A stretch of 64,000 nt of DNA from Nomia melanderi (lineage: Eukaryota > Arthropoda > Insecta > Hymenoptera > Halictidae), in assembly GCF_051020985.1 (NCBI RefSeq), contig NW_027475143.1, positions 248,001 to 312,000 on the forward strand, given 5' to 3'. Shown one piece after another: positions 40,355-54,509 of this stretch. Below the pieces are notes generated by a model. That model saw only the letters and a list, made by a program, of their open reading frames with translations. It ran no database searches and was not told the origin of the DNA. The first letter of the stretch is position 1, and each line of letters begins with the position of its first letter. The translations under genes and the position numbers were made by a program.

Positions 40355-41313
40355 ATCTGTGCAGCGGGAACGACCTCAGACCACCAGGGGCCGAGAAAAC
40401 CACAGTCTCATGCGGCCGGACACTCAGGGTCAGGGGAAAATCCAATATATATCTGGTGATATCTCGGGTGCTATTACAGATAGCGCAAGAAACCAAGTGA
40501 GTTATCTGCAGGAGGCCCTGGCGCCTGAATCTGTGCAGCGGGAACGACCTCGGACCACCAGGGGCCGAAAAACCACAGTCACATGGGGCCGGACACTCAG
40601 GGTCAGGGGAAAATACCATATATATCTGGTGATATCTCGGGTGCTATTAGTGATAGCGCAATAAACCAAAGTGATTTGTCTGCAAGAGGCCCTGGTGCAT
40701 GAATCTGTGCAGCGGGAACGACCTCGGACCACCAGGGGCCGAGAAAACCACCATCTCATGGGGCCGGACACTCAGGGTCAGGGGAAAATCCAATATATAT
40801 CTGGTGATATCTCGGGTGCTATTACAGATAGCGCAATAAATCAAAGTGCATTGTCTGTAGGAGGCCCTGGCGCATGATTCTATGCAGCGGGAACGACCTC
40901 GGACCACCAGGGGCCGAGAAAATCACCGTCTCATGGGGCCGGACTGTAAGGGTCAGGGAAAAACCCAATATATATCTGGTGATATCTAGGGTGCTATTAG
41001 AGATACCGCAATAAACGAAAGTGAATTATCTGCAGGAGGCACTGGCGCATGAATCAGTGCAGCGGGAACGACCTCGGTCCACCAGGGGCCGAGAAAACCA
41101 CCGTCTCATGGGGCTGGACACTCAGGGTGAGGGAAATATCCAATATATATCTGGTGATATCTCGGGTGCTATTTGAGATAGCGCAATAAACCAAGTGAGT
41201 TATCTGCAGGAGGCCCTGGCGCCTGAATCTGTGCAGCGGGAACGACCTCGGACCACCAGGGTCCGAAAAAACCACAGTCTCATGGGGCCGGACACTCAGG
41301 GTCAGGGGAAAAT

Positions 41314-42800
41314 CCAATATATATCTGGTGATATCTCGGGTGCTATTACAGATAGCGCAATAAATCAAAGTGCATTGTCAGTAGGAGGCCGTGGCGCATG
41401 AATCAGGGCAGCGGGAACGACCTCGGACCACCAGGGGCCGAGAAAACCACCGTCTCATGGGGCCGGACACTCAGGGTCAGGGGAAAATCCAATATATATC
41501 TGGTGATATTTCGGGTGCTATTAGAGATAGCGCAATAAATCAAAGTGCATTGTCTGTAGGAGGCCCTGGCGCATGAATCTGTGCAGCGGGAACGACCTCG
41601 GACCACCAGGGGCCGAGAAAACCACAGTCTCATGGGGCCGGACACTCAGGGTCAGGGGAAAATCCAATATATATCTGGTGATATCTCGGGTGCTATTAGA
41701 GATAGCGCAATAAACCAAAGTGAATTATCTGCAGGAGGCCCCGGCGCATGAATCTCTGCAACGGGAACGACCTCGGACCACCAGGGGCCGAGAAAACCAC
41801 AGTCTCATGGGGCCAGACACTCAGAGTCAGTGAAAAATCCAATATATATCTGGTGATGTCTTGGGTGCTATTAGAGATAGCGCAATAAACCAAAGTGAAT
41901 TATCTGCAGGAGGCCCTGGCGCATGAATCTGTGCAGCGGGAACGACCTCGGACCTCCAGGGGCCGAGACATCCACCGTCTCATGCGGCCGGACACTCAGG
42001 GTCTGGGGAAAATCCAATATATATCTGGTGATATCTCGGGTCCTATTACAGATAGCGAAATAAATCAAAGTGCATTGTCTGTAGGAGGCCCTGGCGCATG
42101 AATCTGTGCAGCGGGAACGACCTCGGACCACCAGGGGCCGAGAAAACCACCGTTCATGGGTCCGGACACTCAGGGTCAGGGGAAAATCCAATATATATCT
42201 GGTGATATTTCGGGTGCTATTAGAGATAGCGCAATAAACGAAAGTGAATTATCTGCAGGAGGCACTGGCACATGAATCAGTGCAGCGGGAACGACCTCGG
42301 ACCACCAGGGGCCGAGAAAACCACCGTTTCATGGGGCCGGACACCCAGAGTCAGGGGAAATTCCAATATATATCTGGTGATATTTCGGGTGCTATTAGAG
42401 ATAGCGCAATAAACCAAAGTGCATTGTCTGTAGGAGGCCCTGGCGCATGAATTTGTGCAGCGGGAACGACCTCGAACCACCAGGGGCCGAGAAAACTACA
42501 GTCTCATGCGGCCGGACACTCAGGGTCTGCGGAAAATCCAATATATATCTGGTGATATCTCGGGTCCTATTACAGATAGGGAAATAAATCAAAGTGAATT
42601 ATCTGCAGGAGGCCCTGGCGCATGAATCTGTGCAGCGGGAACGACCTCGGTCCACCAGGGGCCGAGAAAACCACCGTCTCATGGGGCTGGACACTCAGGG
42701 TGAGGGAAATATCCAATATATATCTGGTGATATCTCGGGTGCTATTACAGATAGCGCAATAAATCAAAGTGCATTGTCAGTAGGAGGCCCTGGCGCATGA
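41314..42800. repeat. Zone 5 HOR block, copy 2 (partner 38,869-40,354)
   Basis: Near-identical to copy 1. Differences seen include CATGAATCAGGGC for CATGAATCTGGGC, CTCAGAGTCAGTG for CTCAGGGTCAGTG and GGGTCCGGACAC for GGGGCCGGACAC near the CCGTTCATGG site. Its middle part serves as source or sister for 43,269-44,030. Confidence 0.85.
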
Positions 42801-44027
42801 TTCTATGCAGCGGGAACGACCTCGGACCACCAGGGGCCGAGAAAATCACCGTCTCATGGGGCCGGACTGTAAGGGTCAGGGAAAAACCCAATATATATCT
42901 GGTGATATCTAGGGTGCTATTAGAGATACCGCAATAAACGAAAGTGAATTATCTGCAGGAGGCACTGGCGCATGAATCAGTGCAGCGGGAACGACCTCGG
43001 TCCACCAGGGGCCGAGAAAACCACCGTCTCATGGGGCTGGACACTCAGGGTGAGGGAAATATCCAATATATATCTGGTGATATCTCGGGTGCTATTTGAG
43101 ATAGCGCAATAAACCAAGTGAGTTATCTGCAGGAGGCCCTGGCGCCTGAATCTGTGCAGCGGGAACGACCTCGGACCACCAGGGTCCGAAAAAACCACAG
43201 TCTCATGGGGCCGGACACTCAGGGTCAGGGGAAAATCCAATATATATCTGGTGATATCTCGGGTGCTATTACAGATAGCGCAATAAATCAAAGTGCATTG
43301 TCTGTAGGAGGCCCTGGCGCATGAATCTGTGCAGCGGGAACGACCTCGGACCACCAGGGGCCGAGAAAACCACAGTCTCATGGGGCCGGACACTCAGGGT
43401 CAGGGGAAAATCCAATATATATCTGGTGATATCTCGGGTGCTATTAGAGATAGCGCAATAATCCAAAGTGAATTATCTGCAGGAGGCCCCGGCGCATGAA
43501 TCTCTGAAACGGGAACGACCTCGGACCACCAGGGGCCGAGAAAACCACAGTCTCATGGGGCCAGACACTCAGGGTCAGTGAAAAATCCAATATATATCTG
43601 GTGATGTCTTGGGTGCTATTAGAGATAGCGCAATAAACCAAAGTGAATTATCTGCAGGAGGCCCTGGCGCATGAGTCTGTGCAGCGGGAACGACCTCGGA
43701 CCTCCAGGGGCCGTGACATCCACCGTCTCATGCGGCCGGACACTCAGGGTCTGGGGAAAATCCAATATATATCTGGTGATATCTCGGGTCCTATTACAGA
43801 TAGCGAAATAAATCAAAGTGCATTGTCTGTAGGAGGCCCTGGCGCATGAATCTGTGCAGCGGGAACGACCTCGGACCACCAGGGGCCGAGAAAACCACCG
43901 TTCATGGGGCCGGACACTCAGGGTCAGGGGAAAATCCAATATATATCTGGTGATATTTCGGGTGCTATTAGAGATAGCGCAATAAACGAAAGTGAATTAT
44001 CTGCAGGAGGCACTGGCGCATGAATCA

Positions 44028-44030
44028 GTG
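44028..44030. other. Deletion junction, the only truncated monomer
   Basis: GCATGAATCA-GTG-ATATCTCGGG joins the middle of one monomer to the start of the next. Compared with the sister copy, where the two GTG triplets lie at 42,280-42,282 and 42,552-42,554, exactly 272 bp are missing and one GTG is kept. This removes one whole monomer plus 97 bp, leaving a 78-bp unit. The 3-bp microhomology fits end joining or slippage rather than register-preserving unequal crossover. Confidence 0.92.
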
Positions 44031-44049
44031 ATATCTCGGGTCCTATTAC

Positions 44050-46620
44050 AGATAGGGAAATAAATCAAAGTGAATTATCTGCAGGAGGCCCTGGCGCATG
44101 AATCTGTGCAGCGGGAACGACCTCGGTCCACCAGGGGCCGAGAAAACCACCGTCTCATGGGGCTGGACACTCAGGGTGAGGGAAATATCCAATATATATC
44201 TGGTGATATCTCGGGTGCTATTACAGATAGCGCAATGAATCAAAGTGCATTGTCTGTAGGAGGCCCTGGCGCATGAATCTGTGCAGCAGGAACGACCTCG
44301 GACCACCAGGGGCCGAGAAAACCACCGTCTCATGGGGCCGGACACTCAGGGTCAGGGAAAAATCCAATATATATCTGGTGATATCTCGGGTGCTATTATA
44401 GATAGCGCAATAAACCAAAGTGAGTTATCTGTAGGAGGCCCTGGCGCATGAATCTGTGCAGCGGGAACGACCTCGGACCACCAGGGGCCGAGAAAACCAC
44501 CGTCCCGAGGGGCCGGACACTTAGGGTCAGTGAACAATCCAATATATATCTGGTGATATCTCGGGTGCTATTACAGATAGCGCAATAAATCAAAGTGAAT
44601 TATCTGCAGGACGCCCTGTCGCATGAATCTGTGCAACGGGAACGGCCTCGGACCCGTAGGGGCTGAGAAAATCACCGTCTCATGGGGCCGGACAGTCAGG
44701 GTCAGTGAAAAATCCAATATATATCTGGTGATATCTCGGCTGCTATTACAGATAGCGCAATAAATCAAAGTGCATTGTCTGTAGAAGGCCCTGGCGCATG
44801 AATCTGTGCAGCGGGAACGACCTCGGACCACCAGGGGCCGAGAAAACCACAGTCTCATGGGGCCGGACACTCAGGGTCAGGGGACAATCCAATATATATC
44901 TGGTGATATCTCGGGTGCTATTAGTGATAGCGCAATAAACCAAAGTGAATTGTCTGCAAGAGGCCCTGGTGCATGAATCTGTGCAGCGGGAACGACCTCG
45001 GATCACCAGGGGCCGAGAAAACCACCATCTCATGGGGCCGGACACTTAGATTCAGGGGAAAATGCAATATATATCTGGTGATATCTCGGGTGCTATTAGA
45101 GATAGCCCAATAAACCAAAGTGCATTGTCTGCAGGAAGCCCTGGCGCATGATTCTGTGCAGCGGGAACGACCTCGGACCACCAGGGGCCGAGAAAATCAC
45201 CGTCTCATCGGGCCGGACTGTAAGGGTCAGGGAAAAACCCAATATATATCTGGTGATATCTAGGGTGCTATTAGAGATACCGCAATAAATCAAAGTGCAT
45301 TGTCTGTAGGAGGCCCTGGCGAATGAATCTGTGCAGCAGGAACGACCTCAGACCACCAGGGGCCGAGAAAATTAGTGATATTCGGAATCCGTCACCCAAG
45401 GTCATGTAAAAATGCAGCATATATCTGGTGATATCTCGGGTGCTATTACAGATAGCGCAATAAATCAAAGTGCATTGTCTGTAGGAGGCCCTGGCGCATG
45501 TATCTGTGCAGCGGGAACGACCTCGGACCACCAGGGGCCGAGAAAATTAGTGATATTCGGAATCCGTCACCCAAGGTCATGTAAAAATGCAGCATATATC
45601 TGGTGATATCTCGGGTGCTATTACAGATAGCGCAATAAATCAAAGTGCATTGTCTGTAGGAGGCCCTGGCGCATGAATCTGTGCAGCGGAAACGACCTCG
45701 GACCACCAGGGGCCGAGAAAACCACAGTCTCATGGGGCCGGACACTCAAGGTCAGGGGAAAATCCAATATATATCTGGTGATATCTCGGGTGCTATTAGA
45801 GATAGCGCAATAAACCAAAGTGAATTATCTGTAGGAGGCCCTGGCGCATGTATCTGTGCAGCGGGAACGACCTCGGACCACCAGGGGCCGAGAAAACCAC
45901 AGTCTCATGGGGCCGGACACTCAGGGTCAGGGGAAAATCCAATATATGTCTGCTGATATCTCGGGTGCTATTACAGATAGCGCAATAAACCAACGCGCAT
46001 TGTCTGTAGGAGGCCCTGGCGCATGTATCTGTGCAGCGGGAACGACCTCGGACCACCAGGGGCCGAGAAAACCACCGTCTCATTGGGCCGGACACTCAGG
46101 GTCGGGGAAAAATCGAATATACATCTGGTGATATCTCGGGTGCTATTAGAGATAGCGCAAAAAAACAAAGTGAATTATCTGCAGGAAGCCGTGGCGCATG
46201 ATTCTGCGCAGGGGGGACGACCACGGACGACCAGGGTCCGAGAAAACCACCGTCTCATGGGGCCGGACACTCAGGGTCAGGGAAAAATCCATCATATATC
46301 TGGTGATATATCAGGTGCCATTAGAGATAGCGCGATAAATCAAAGTGCATTGTCTGCAGGAGGCCCTGACGCATGAATCTGTGCAGCGGGAACGACCTCG
46401 GACCACCAGGGGCCGAGAAAACCACAGTCACATGGTGCCGAGAACTCAGGGTCAGGCAAAAATCCAATATATATCTGGTGATATCTCGGGTGCTATTACA
46501 GATAGCGCAATAAACCAACGCGCATTGTCTGTAGGAGGCCATGGCGCATGAATCTGTGCAGCGGGAACGACCTCGGACCACCAGGGGCCGAGAAAACCAC
46601 AGTCTCATGGGGCCGGACAC
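44050..46620. repeat. Zone 6 HOR block, copy 1 (partner 51,049-53,443)
   Basis: Matches 51,049-53,443. The offset is 6,999 in the first 0.6 kb and 6,824 from about 44,880 onward, so one monomer (about 44,700-44,875) is absent from the partner. It ends where CACTCAAGGTCAGGGG here becomes CACTCTGGGTCGGGGG there. Confidence 0.83.
45370..45603. repeat. F-cassette pair 1
   Basis: Two adjacent monomers with cassettes starting at 45,370 and 45,545. Each has AATTAGTGATATTCGG, AATCCGTCACCCAAGG and AAAAATGCAGCATAT in place of the standard segment, at equal length. TTCGGAATCCG is a near-palindrome with a CGG-N3-CCG spacing. Confidence 0.88.
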
Positions 46621-49600
46621 TCAAGGTCAGGGGAAAATACCTTATATATCTGGTGATATCTCGGGTGCTATTAGTGATAGCGCAATAAACCAAAGTGATT
46701 TGTCTGCAAGAGGCCCTGGTGCATGAATCTGTGCAGCGGGAACGACCTCGGATCACCAGGGGCCGAGAAAACCACCATCTCATGGGGCCGGACACTCAGG
46801 GTCAGGGGAAAATCCAATATATATCTGGTGATATCTCGGGTGCTATTAGAGATAGCGCAATGAATCAAAGTGCATTGTCTGTAGGAGGCCCTGGCGCATG
46901 AATCTGTGCAGCGGGAACGACCTCGGACCACCAGGGGCCGAGAAAACCACCGTCTCATGGGGCCGGACACTCTGGTTCAGGGAAAAATCCAATATATATG
47001 TGGTGATATCTCGGGTGCTATTACAGATAGCGCATTAAACCAAAGTGCATTGTCTGTAGGAGGCCCTGGCGCATGAATCTGTGCAGCGGGAACGACCTCG
47101 GACCACCAGGGGCCGAGAAAACCACCGTCCCCAGGGGCCGGACACTTAGGGTCAGTGAAATATCCAGTATATATCTGGTGATATCTCGGGTGCTATTACA
47201 GATAGCGCAATAAATCAAAGTGAATTATCTGCAGGAGGCCCTGGCGCATGAATCTGTGCAACGGGAACGACCTCGGACCACCAGGGGCCGAGAAAACCAC
47301 AGTCTCATGGGGCCGGACACTCAGGGTCAGGGAAAAATCCAATATATATCTGGTGATATCTTGGGTGCTGTTAGAGATAGCGCAATAAACCAAAGTGAAT
47401 TATCTGCAGGAGGCCCTGGCGCATGAATCTGTGCAGCGGGAACGACCTCGGACCACCAGAGGCCGAGAAAACTACAGTCTCATGCGGCCGGACACTCAGG
47501 GTCTGGGGAAAATGCAATATATATCTGGTGATATCTCGGGTTCTATTACAGATAGCGCAATAAATCAAAGTGTATTGTCAGTAGGAGGCCGTGGCGCATG
47601 AATCTGGGCAGCGGGAACGACCTCGGACCACCAGGGACCGAGAAGACCACCGTCTCATGGGGCCGGCCACTCAGGGTCAGGGGAAAATCCAATATATATC
47701 TGGTGATATCTCGGGTGCTATTAGAGATAGCGCAATAAGCCAAAGGGAATTATCTGCAGGACGCCCTGGCGCATGCATCTGTGCAGCGGGAACGACCTAG
47801 GACCACCAGGGGCCGAGAAAACCACCGTCTCATGGGGCCGGACACTCAGGGTAAGGGAAAAATCCAATATATATCTGGTGATATCTCGGGTGCTATTAGA
47901 GATAGCGCAATAAACGAAACTGAATTATCTGCAGGAGGCCCTGGCGCATGAATCTGTGCAGCGGGAACGACCTCGGACCACCAGGGGCCGAGAAAACCAC
48001 CGTCTCATGGGGCCGGACACTCAGGGTCAGGGAAAAATCCAATATATATCTGGTGATATTTCGGGTGCTATTAGAGATAGCGCAATAAACGAAAGTGAAT
48101 TATCTGCAGGAGGCACTGGCGCATGAATCAGTGCAGCGGGAACGACCTCGGACCACCAGGGGCCGAGAAAACCACCGTTTCATGGGGCCGGACACCCAGA
48201 GTCAGGGGAAATTCCAATATATATCTGGTGATATCTCGGGTGATATTAGAGATAGCGCAATACACCAAAGTGAATTATCTGCAGGAGGCCCTGGCGCATG
48301 AATCTGTGCAGCGGGAACGACCTCGGTCCACCAGGGGTCGAGAAAACCACCGTCTCATGGGGCTGGACACTCAGGGTGAGGGAAATATCCAATATATATC
48401 TGGTGATATCTCGGGTGCTATTAGAGATAGCGCAATAAACCAAGTGAGTTATCTGCAGGAGGCCCTGGCGCCTGAATCTGTGCAGCGGGAACGACCTCGG
48501 ACCACCAGGGTCCGAAAAAACCACAGTCTCATGGGGCCGGACACTCAGGGTCAGGGGAAAATCCAATATATATCTGGTGATATCTCGGGTCCTATTACAG
48601 ATAGCGAAATAAATCAAAGTGCATTGTCTGTAGGAGGCCCTGGCGCATGAATCTGTGCAGCGGGATAGACCTCGGACCACCAGGGGCCGAGAAAACCACC
48701 GTCTCATGGGGCCGGACACTCAGAGTCAGGGGAAAATCCAATATATATCTGGTGATATCTCGGGTGCTATTACAGATAGCGCAATGAATCAAAGTGCATT
48801 GTCTGTAGGAGGCCCTGGCGCATGAATCTGTGCAGCGGGAACGACCTCGGACCACCAGGGGCCGAGAAAACCACCGTCTCATGGGGCCGGACACTCTGGT
48901 TCAGGGAAAAATCCAATATATATGTGGTGATATCTCGGGTGCTATTACAGATAGCGCATTAAACCAAAGTGCATTGTCTGTAGGAGGCCCTGGCACATGA
49001 ATCTGTGCAGCGGGAACGACCTCGGACCACCAGGGGCCGAGAAAACTACAGTCTCATGCGGCCGGACACTCAGGGTCTGGGGAAAATGCAATATATATCT
49101 GGTGATATCTCGGGTCCTATTACAGATAGCGAAATAAATCAAAGTGCATTGTCTGTAGGAGGCCCTGGCGCATGAATCTGTGCAGCGGGATAGACCTCGG
49201 ACCACCAGGGGCCGAGAAAACTACCGTCTCATGGGGCCGGACACTCAGGGTCAGGGGAAAATCCAATATATATCTGGTGATATCTCGGGTGCTATTATAT
49301 ATAGCGCAACAAACCAAAGTGAGTTATCTGTAGGAGGCCCTGGCGCATGAATCTGTGCAGCGGGAACGACCTCGGACCACCAGGGGCCGAGAAAACCACC
49401 GTCCCCAGGGGCCGGACACTTAGGGTCAGTGAAATATCCAATATATATCTGGTGATATCTCGGGTGCTATTACAGATAGCGCAATAAATCAAAGTGAATT
49501 ATCTGCAGGAGGCCCTGGCGCATGAATCTGTGCAACGGGAACGATCTCGGACCACCAGGGGCCGAAAAAACCACAGTCTCATGGGGCCGGACACTCAGGG

Positions 49601-51048
49601 TCAGGGAAAAATCCAATATATATCTGGTGATATCTTGGGTGCTGTTAGAGATAGCGCAATAAACCAAAGTGAATTATCTGCAGGAGGTCCTGGCGCATGA
49701 ATCTGTGCAGCGGGAACGACCTCGGACCACCAGAGGCCGAGAAAACTACAGTCACATGCGGCCGGACACTCAGGGTCTGGGGAAAATGCAATATATATCT
49801 GGTGATATCTCGGGCGCTATTAGAGATAGCGCAATAAACCAAAGTGAATTATCTGCAGGAGGCCCTGGCGCATGAATCTGTGCAGCGGGAACGACCTCGG
49901 TCCACCAGAGGCCGAGAAAACCACCGTCTCATGGGGCTGGACACTCAGGGTGAGGGAAATATCCAATATATATCTGGTGATATCTCGGGTGCTATTACAG
50001 ATAGCGAAATAAATCAAAGTGCATTGTCAGTAGGACGCCCTGGCGCATGCATCTGTGCAGCGGGAACGACCTAGGACCACCAGGGGCCGAGAAAACCACC
50101 GTCTCATGGGGCCGGACGCTCAGGGTAAGGGAAAAATCCAACATATATCTGGTGATATCTCGGGTGCTATTAGAGATAGCGCAATAAACGAAACTGAATT
50201 ATCTGCAGGAGGCCCTGGCACATGAATCTGTGCAGCGGGAACGACCTCGGACCACCAGGGGCCGAGAAAACCACCGTCTCATGGGGTCGGACACTCAGGG
50301 TCAGGGAAAAATCCAATATATATCTGTTGATATCTCGGGTGCTATTAGAGATAGCGCAATAAACCAAAGTGCATTGTCTGCAGGAAGCCCTGGCGCATGA
50401 TTCTGTGCAGCGGGAACGACCTCGGACCACCAGGGGCCGAGAAAATCACCGTCTCATGGGGCCGGACTGTAAGGGTCAGGGAAAAACCCAATATATATCT
50501 GGTGATATCTAGGGTGCTATTAGAGATACCGCAATAAATCAAAGTGCATTGTCTGTAGGAGGCCCTGGCGAATGAATCTGTGCAGCAGGAACGACCTCGG
50601 ACCACCAGGGGCCGAGAAAATTAGTGATATTCGGAATCCGTCACCCAAGGTCATGTAAAAATGCAGCATATATCTGGTGATATCTCGGGTGCTATTACAG
50701 ATAGCGCAATAAATCAAAGTGCATTGTCTGTAGGAGGCCCTGGCGCATGTATCTGTGCAGCGGGAACGACCTCGGACCACCAGGGGCCGAGAAAATTAGT
50801 GATATTCGGAATCCGTCACCCAAGGTCATGTAAAAATGCAGCATATATCTGGTGATATCTCGGGTGCTATTACAGATTGCGCAATAAATCAAAGTGCATT
50901 GTCTGCAGGAAGCCCTGGCGCATGATTCTGTGCAGCGGGAACGACCTCGGACCACAAGGGGCCGACAAAACTACAGTCTCATGCGGCCGGACACTCAGGG
51001 TCTGGGGAAAATCCAATATATATCTGGTGATATCTCGGGTCCTATTAC
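46621..51048. repeat. Stretch between zone 6 HOR blocks
   Basis: About 25 monomers mixing zone 5 markers (GGGTCCTATTACAG, ACCAAGTGAGTTATC at about 48,443, CGCCTGAATC) with zone 6 markers. Short duplications are seen, for example 47,196-47,568 resembling 49,470-49,842 at offset 2,274. The AGTAGGACGCCCTGGCGC...ACCTAGGACC monomer near 50,030 recurs near 54,050. All of it is satellite. Confidence 0.8.
50619..50852. repeat. F-cassette pair 2
   Basis: Cassettes start at 50,619 and 50,794, as in pair 1. The monomer after it has the GATTGCGCAATAAATC variant shared with 52,450. Confidence 0.88.
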
Positions 51049-53443
51049 AGATAGCGAAATAAACCAAAGCGAATTATCTGCAGGATGCCCTGGCGCATGA
51101 ATCTGTGCAGCGGGAACGACCTCGGTCCACCAGGGGCCGAGAAAACCACCGTCTCATGGGGCTGGACACTCAGGGTGAGGGAAATATCCAATATATATCT
51201 GGTGATATCTCGGGTGCTATTACAGATAGCGCAATGAATCAAAGTGCATTGTCTGTAGGAGGCCCTGGCGCATGAATCTGTGCAGCAGGAACGACCTCGG
51301 ACCACCAGAGGCCGAGAAAACCACCGTCTCATGGGGCCGGACACTCAGGGTCAGGGAAAAATCCAATATATATCTGGTGATATCTCGGGTGCTATTATAG
51401 ATAGCGCAATAGACCAAAGTGAGTTATCTGTAGGAGGCCCTGGCGCATGAATCTGTGCAGCGGGAACGACCTCGGACCACCAGGGGCCGAGAAAACCACC
51501 GTCCCGAGGGGCCGGACACTTAGGGTCAGTGAAAAATCCAATATATATCTGGTGATATCTCGGGTGCTATTACAGATAGCGCAATAAATCAAAGTGAATT
51601 ATCTGCAGGAGGCCCTGTCGCATGAATCTGTGCAACGGGAACGACCTCGGAACCGTAGGGGCCGAGAAAACCACAGTCTCATGGGGCCGGACACTCAGGG
51701 TCAGGGGACAATCCAATATATATCTGGTGATATCTCGGGTGCTATTAGTGATAGCGCAATAAACCAAAGTGAATTGTCTGCAAGAGGCCCTGGTGCATGA
51801 ATCTGTGCAGCGGGAACGACCTCGGATCACCAGGGGCCGAGAAAACCACCATCTCATGGGGCCGGACACTCAGATTCAGGGGAAAATCCAATATATATCT
51901 GGTGATATCTCGGGTGCTATTAGAGATAGCCCAATAAACCAAAGTGCATTGTCTGCAGGAAGCCCTGGCGCATGATTCTGTGCAGCGGGTACGACCTCGG
52001 ACCACCAGGGGCCGAGAAAATCACCGTCTCATCGGGCCGGACTGTAAGGGTCAGGGAAAAACCCAATATATATCTGGTGATATCTAGGGTGCTATTAGAG
52101 ATACCGCAATAAATCAAAGTGCATTGTCTGTAGGAGGCCCTGGCGAATGAATCTGTGCAGCAGGAACGACCTCAGACCACCAGGGGCCGAGAAAATTAGT
52201 GATATTCGGAATCCGTCACACAAGGTCATGTAAAAATGCAGCATATATCTGGTGATATCTCGGGTGCTATTACAGATAGCGCAATAAATCAAAGTGCATT
52301 GTCTGTAGGAGGCCCTGGCGCATGTATCTGTGCAGCGGGAACGACCTCGGACCAACAGGGGCCGAGAAAATTAGTGATATTCGGAATCCGTCACCCAAGG
52401 TCATGTAAAAATGCAGCATATATCTGGTGATATCTCGGGTGCTATTACAGATTGCGCAATAAATCAAAGTGCATTGTCTGTAGGAGGCCCTGGCGCATGA
52501 ATCTGTGCAGCGGAAACGACCTCGGACCACCAGGGGCCGAGAAAACCACAGTCTCATGGGGCCGGACACTCAAGGTCAGGGGAAAATCCAATATATATCT
52601 GGTGATATCTCGGGTGCTATTAGAGATAGCGCAATAAACCAAAGTGAATTATCTGTAGGAGGCCCTGGCGCATGTATCTGTGCAGCGGGAACGACCTCGG
52701 ACCACCAGGGGCCGAGAAAACCACAGTCTCAAGGGGCCGGACACTCAGGGTCAGGGGAAAATCCAATATATGTCTGGTGATATCTCGGGTGCTATTACAG
52801 ATAGCGCAATAAACCAACGCGCATTGTCTGTAGGAGGCCATGGCGCATGAATCTGTGCAGCGGGAACGACCTCGGACCACCAGGGGCCGAGAAAACCACC
52901 GTCTCATTGGGCCGGACACTCAGGGTCGGGGAAAAATCGAATATACATCTGGTGATATCTCGGGTGCTATTAGAGATAGCGCAAAAAACAAAGTGAATTA
53001 TCTGCAGGAAGCCGTGGCGAATGATTCTGCGCAAGGGGAACGACCACGGACGACCAGGGTCCGAGAAAACCACCGTCTCATGGGGCCGGACACTCAGGGT
53101 CAGGGAAAAATCCATCATATATCTGGTGATATATCAGGTGCCATTAGAGATAGCGCGATAAATCAAAGTGCATTGTCTGCAGGAGGCCATGGCGCATGAA
53201 TCTGTGCAGCGGGAACGACCTCGGACCACCAGGGGCCGAGAAAACCACAGTCACATGGTGCCGAGAACTCAGGGTCAGGCAAAAATCCAATATATATCTG
53301 GTGATATCTCGGGTGCTATTACAGATAGCGCAATAAACCAACGCGCATTGTCTGTAGGAGGCCATGGCGAATGAATCTGTGCAGCGGGAACGACCTCGGA
53401 CCACCAGGGGCCGAGAAAACCACAGTCTCATGGGGCCGGACAC
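51049..53443. repeat. Zone 6 HOR block, copy 2 (partner 44,050-46,620)
   Basis: Carries the same monomer order as copy 1 minus one monomer. A private 1-bp deletion near 52,982 (GCGCAAAAAACAAAG) changes the offset from 6,824 to 6,823. It overlaps the source of the next duplication (51,361-54,051 to 54,510-57,026). Confidence 0.83.
52194..52427. repeat. F-cassette pair 3
   Basis: Cassettes start at 52,194 and 52,369. The first has CCGTCACACAAGG and is followed by GATAGCGC and GCATGTATC; the second has CCGTCACCCAAGG and is followed by GATTGCGC and GCATGAATC. These differences allow the collapse at 55,343 to be placed. Confidence 0.88.
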
Positions 53444-53942
53444 TCTGGGTCGGGGGACAATCCAATATATATCTGGTGATATCTCGGGTGCTATTAGAGA
53501 TAGCGCAATAAACCAAAGTGAATTATCTGCAGGAGGCCCTGCCGCATGAATCGGTGCAACGGGCACGACCTCGGACCACCAGGCGCCGAGAAAACCACAG
53601 TCTCATGGGGCCGGACACTCAGGGTCAGTGAAAAATCCAATATATATCTGGTGATATCTCGGGTGCTATTACAGATAGCGCAATAAATCAAAGTGCATTG
53701 TCTGTAGGAGGCCCTGGCGCATGATTCTATGCAGCGGGAACGACCTCGGACCACCAGGGGCCGAGAAAATCACCGTCTCATGGGGCCGGACTGTAAGGGT
53801 CAGGGAAAAACCCAATATATATCTGGTGATATCTAGGGTGCTATTAGAGATACCGCAATAAATCAAAGTGCATTGTCTGTAGGAGGCCCTGACGACTGAA
53901 TCTGTGCAGCAGGAACGACCTCGGACCACCAGGGGCCGAGAA

Positions 53943-54001
53943 AATTAGTGATATTCGGAATCCGTCACCCATGGTCATGTAAAAATGCAGCATATATCTG
54001 G
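53943..54001. repeat. Single F cassette
   Basis: F cassette with CCGTCACCCATGG. Its partner region at 56,918 is the first of a pair, so the second member is missing here; the next monomer is instead the AGTAGGACGCCC type also found near 50,030. Confidence 0.85.
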
Positions 54002-54509
54002 TGATATCTCGGGTGCTATTACAGATAGCGCAATAAATCAAAGTGCATTGTCAGTAGGACGCCCTGGCGCATGCATCTGTGCAGCGGGAACGACCTAGGA
54101 CCACCAGGGGCCGAGAAAACCACCGTCTCATGGGGCCGGACGCTCAGGGTAAGGGAAAAATCCAACATATATCTGGTGATATCTCGGGTGCTATTAGAGA
54201 TAGCGCAATAAACGAAACTGAATTATCTGCAGGAGGCCCTGGCGCATGAATCTGTGCAGCGGGAACGACCTCGGACCACCAGGGGCCGAGAAAACCACCG
54301 TCTCATGGGGCCGGACACTCAGGGTCAGGGAAAAATCCAATATATATCTGTTGATATCTCGGGTGCTATTAGAGATAGCGCAATAAACCAAAGTGCATTG
54401 TCTGCAGGAAGCCCTGTTGCATGATTCTGTGCAGCGGGAACGACCTCGGACCACCAGGGGCCGAGAAAATCACCGTCTCATGGGGCCGGACACTCAGGGT
54501 CAGGGAAAA

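Larger units (their letters stand above)
38869..44030. repeat. Zone 5: 1.5-1.9-kb HOR copies
   Basis: 38,869-40,354 recurs at 41,314-42,800 (offset 2,445-2,446). In an overlapping frame, about 40,795-41,345 recurs at 42,718-43,268 (offset 1,923), and 41,521-42,282 recurs at 43,269-44,030 (offset 1,748), one monomer having been lost in between. Markers are ATTTCGGGTGC, GATGTCTTGGGTGC, CCGTTCATGG (1-bp deletion), GGGTCCTATTACAGATAG(C/G)GAAATAAATC, ACCAAGTGAGTTATC (1-bp deletion) and CGCCTGAATC. Nearly all small indels here are deletions. Confidence 0.86.
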
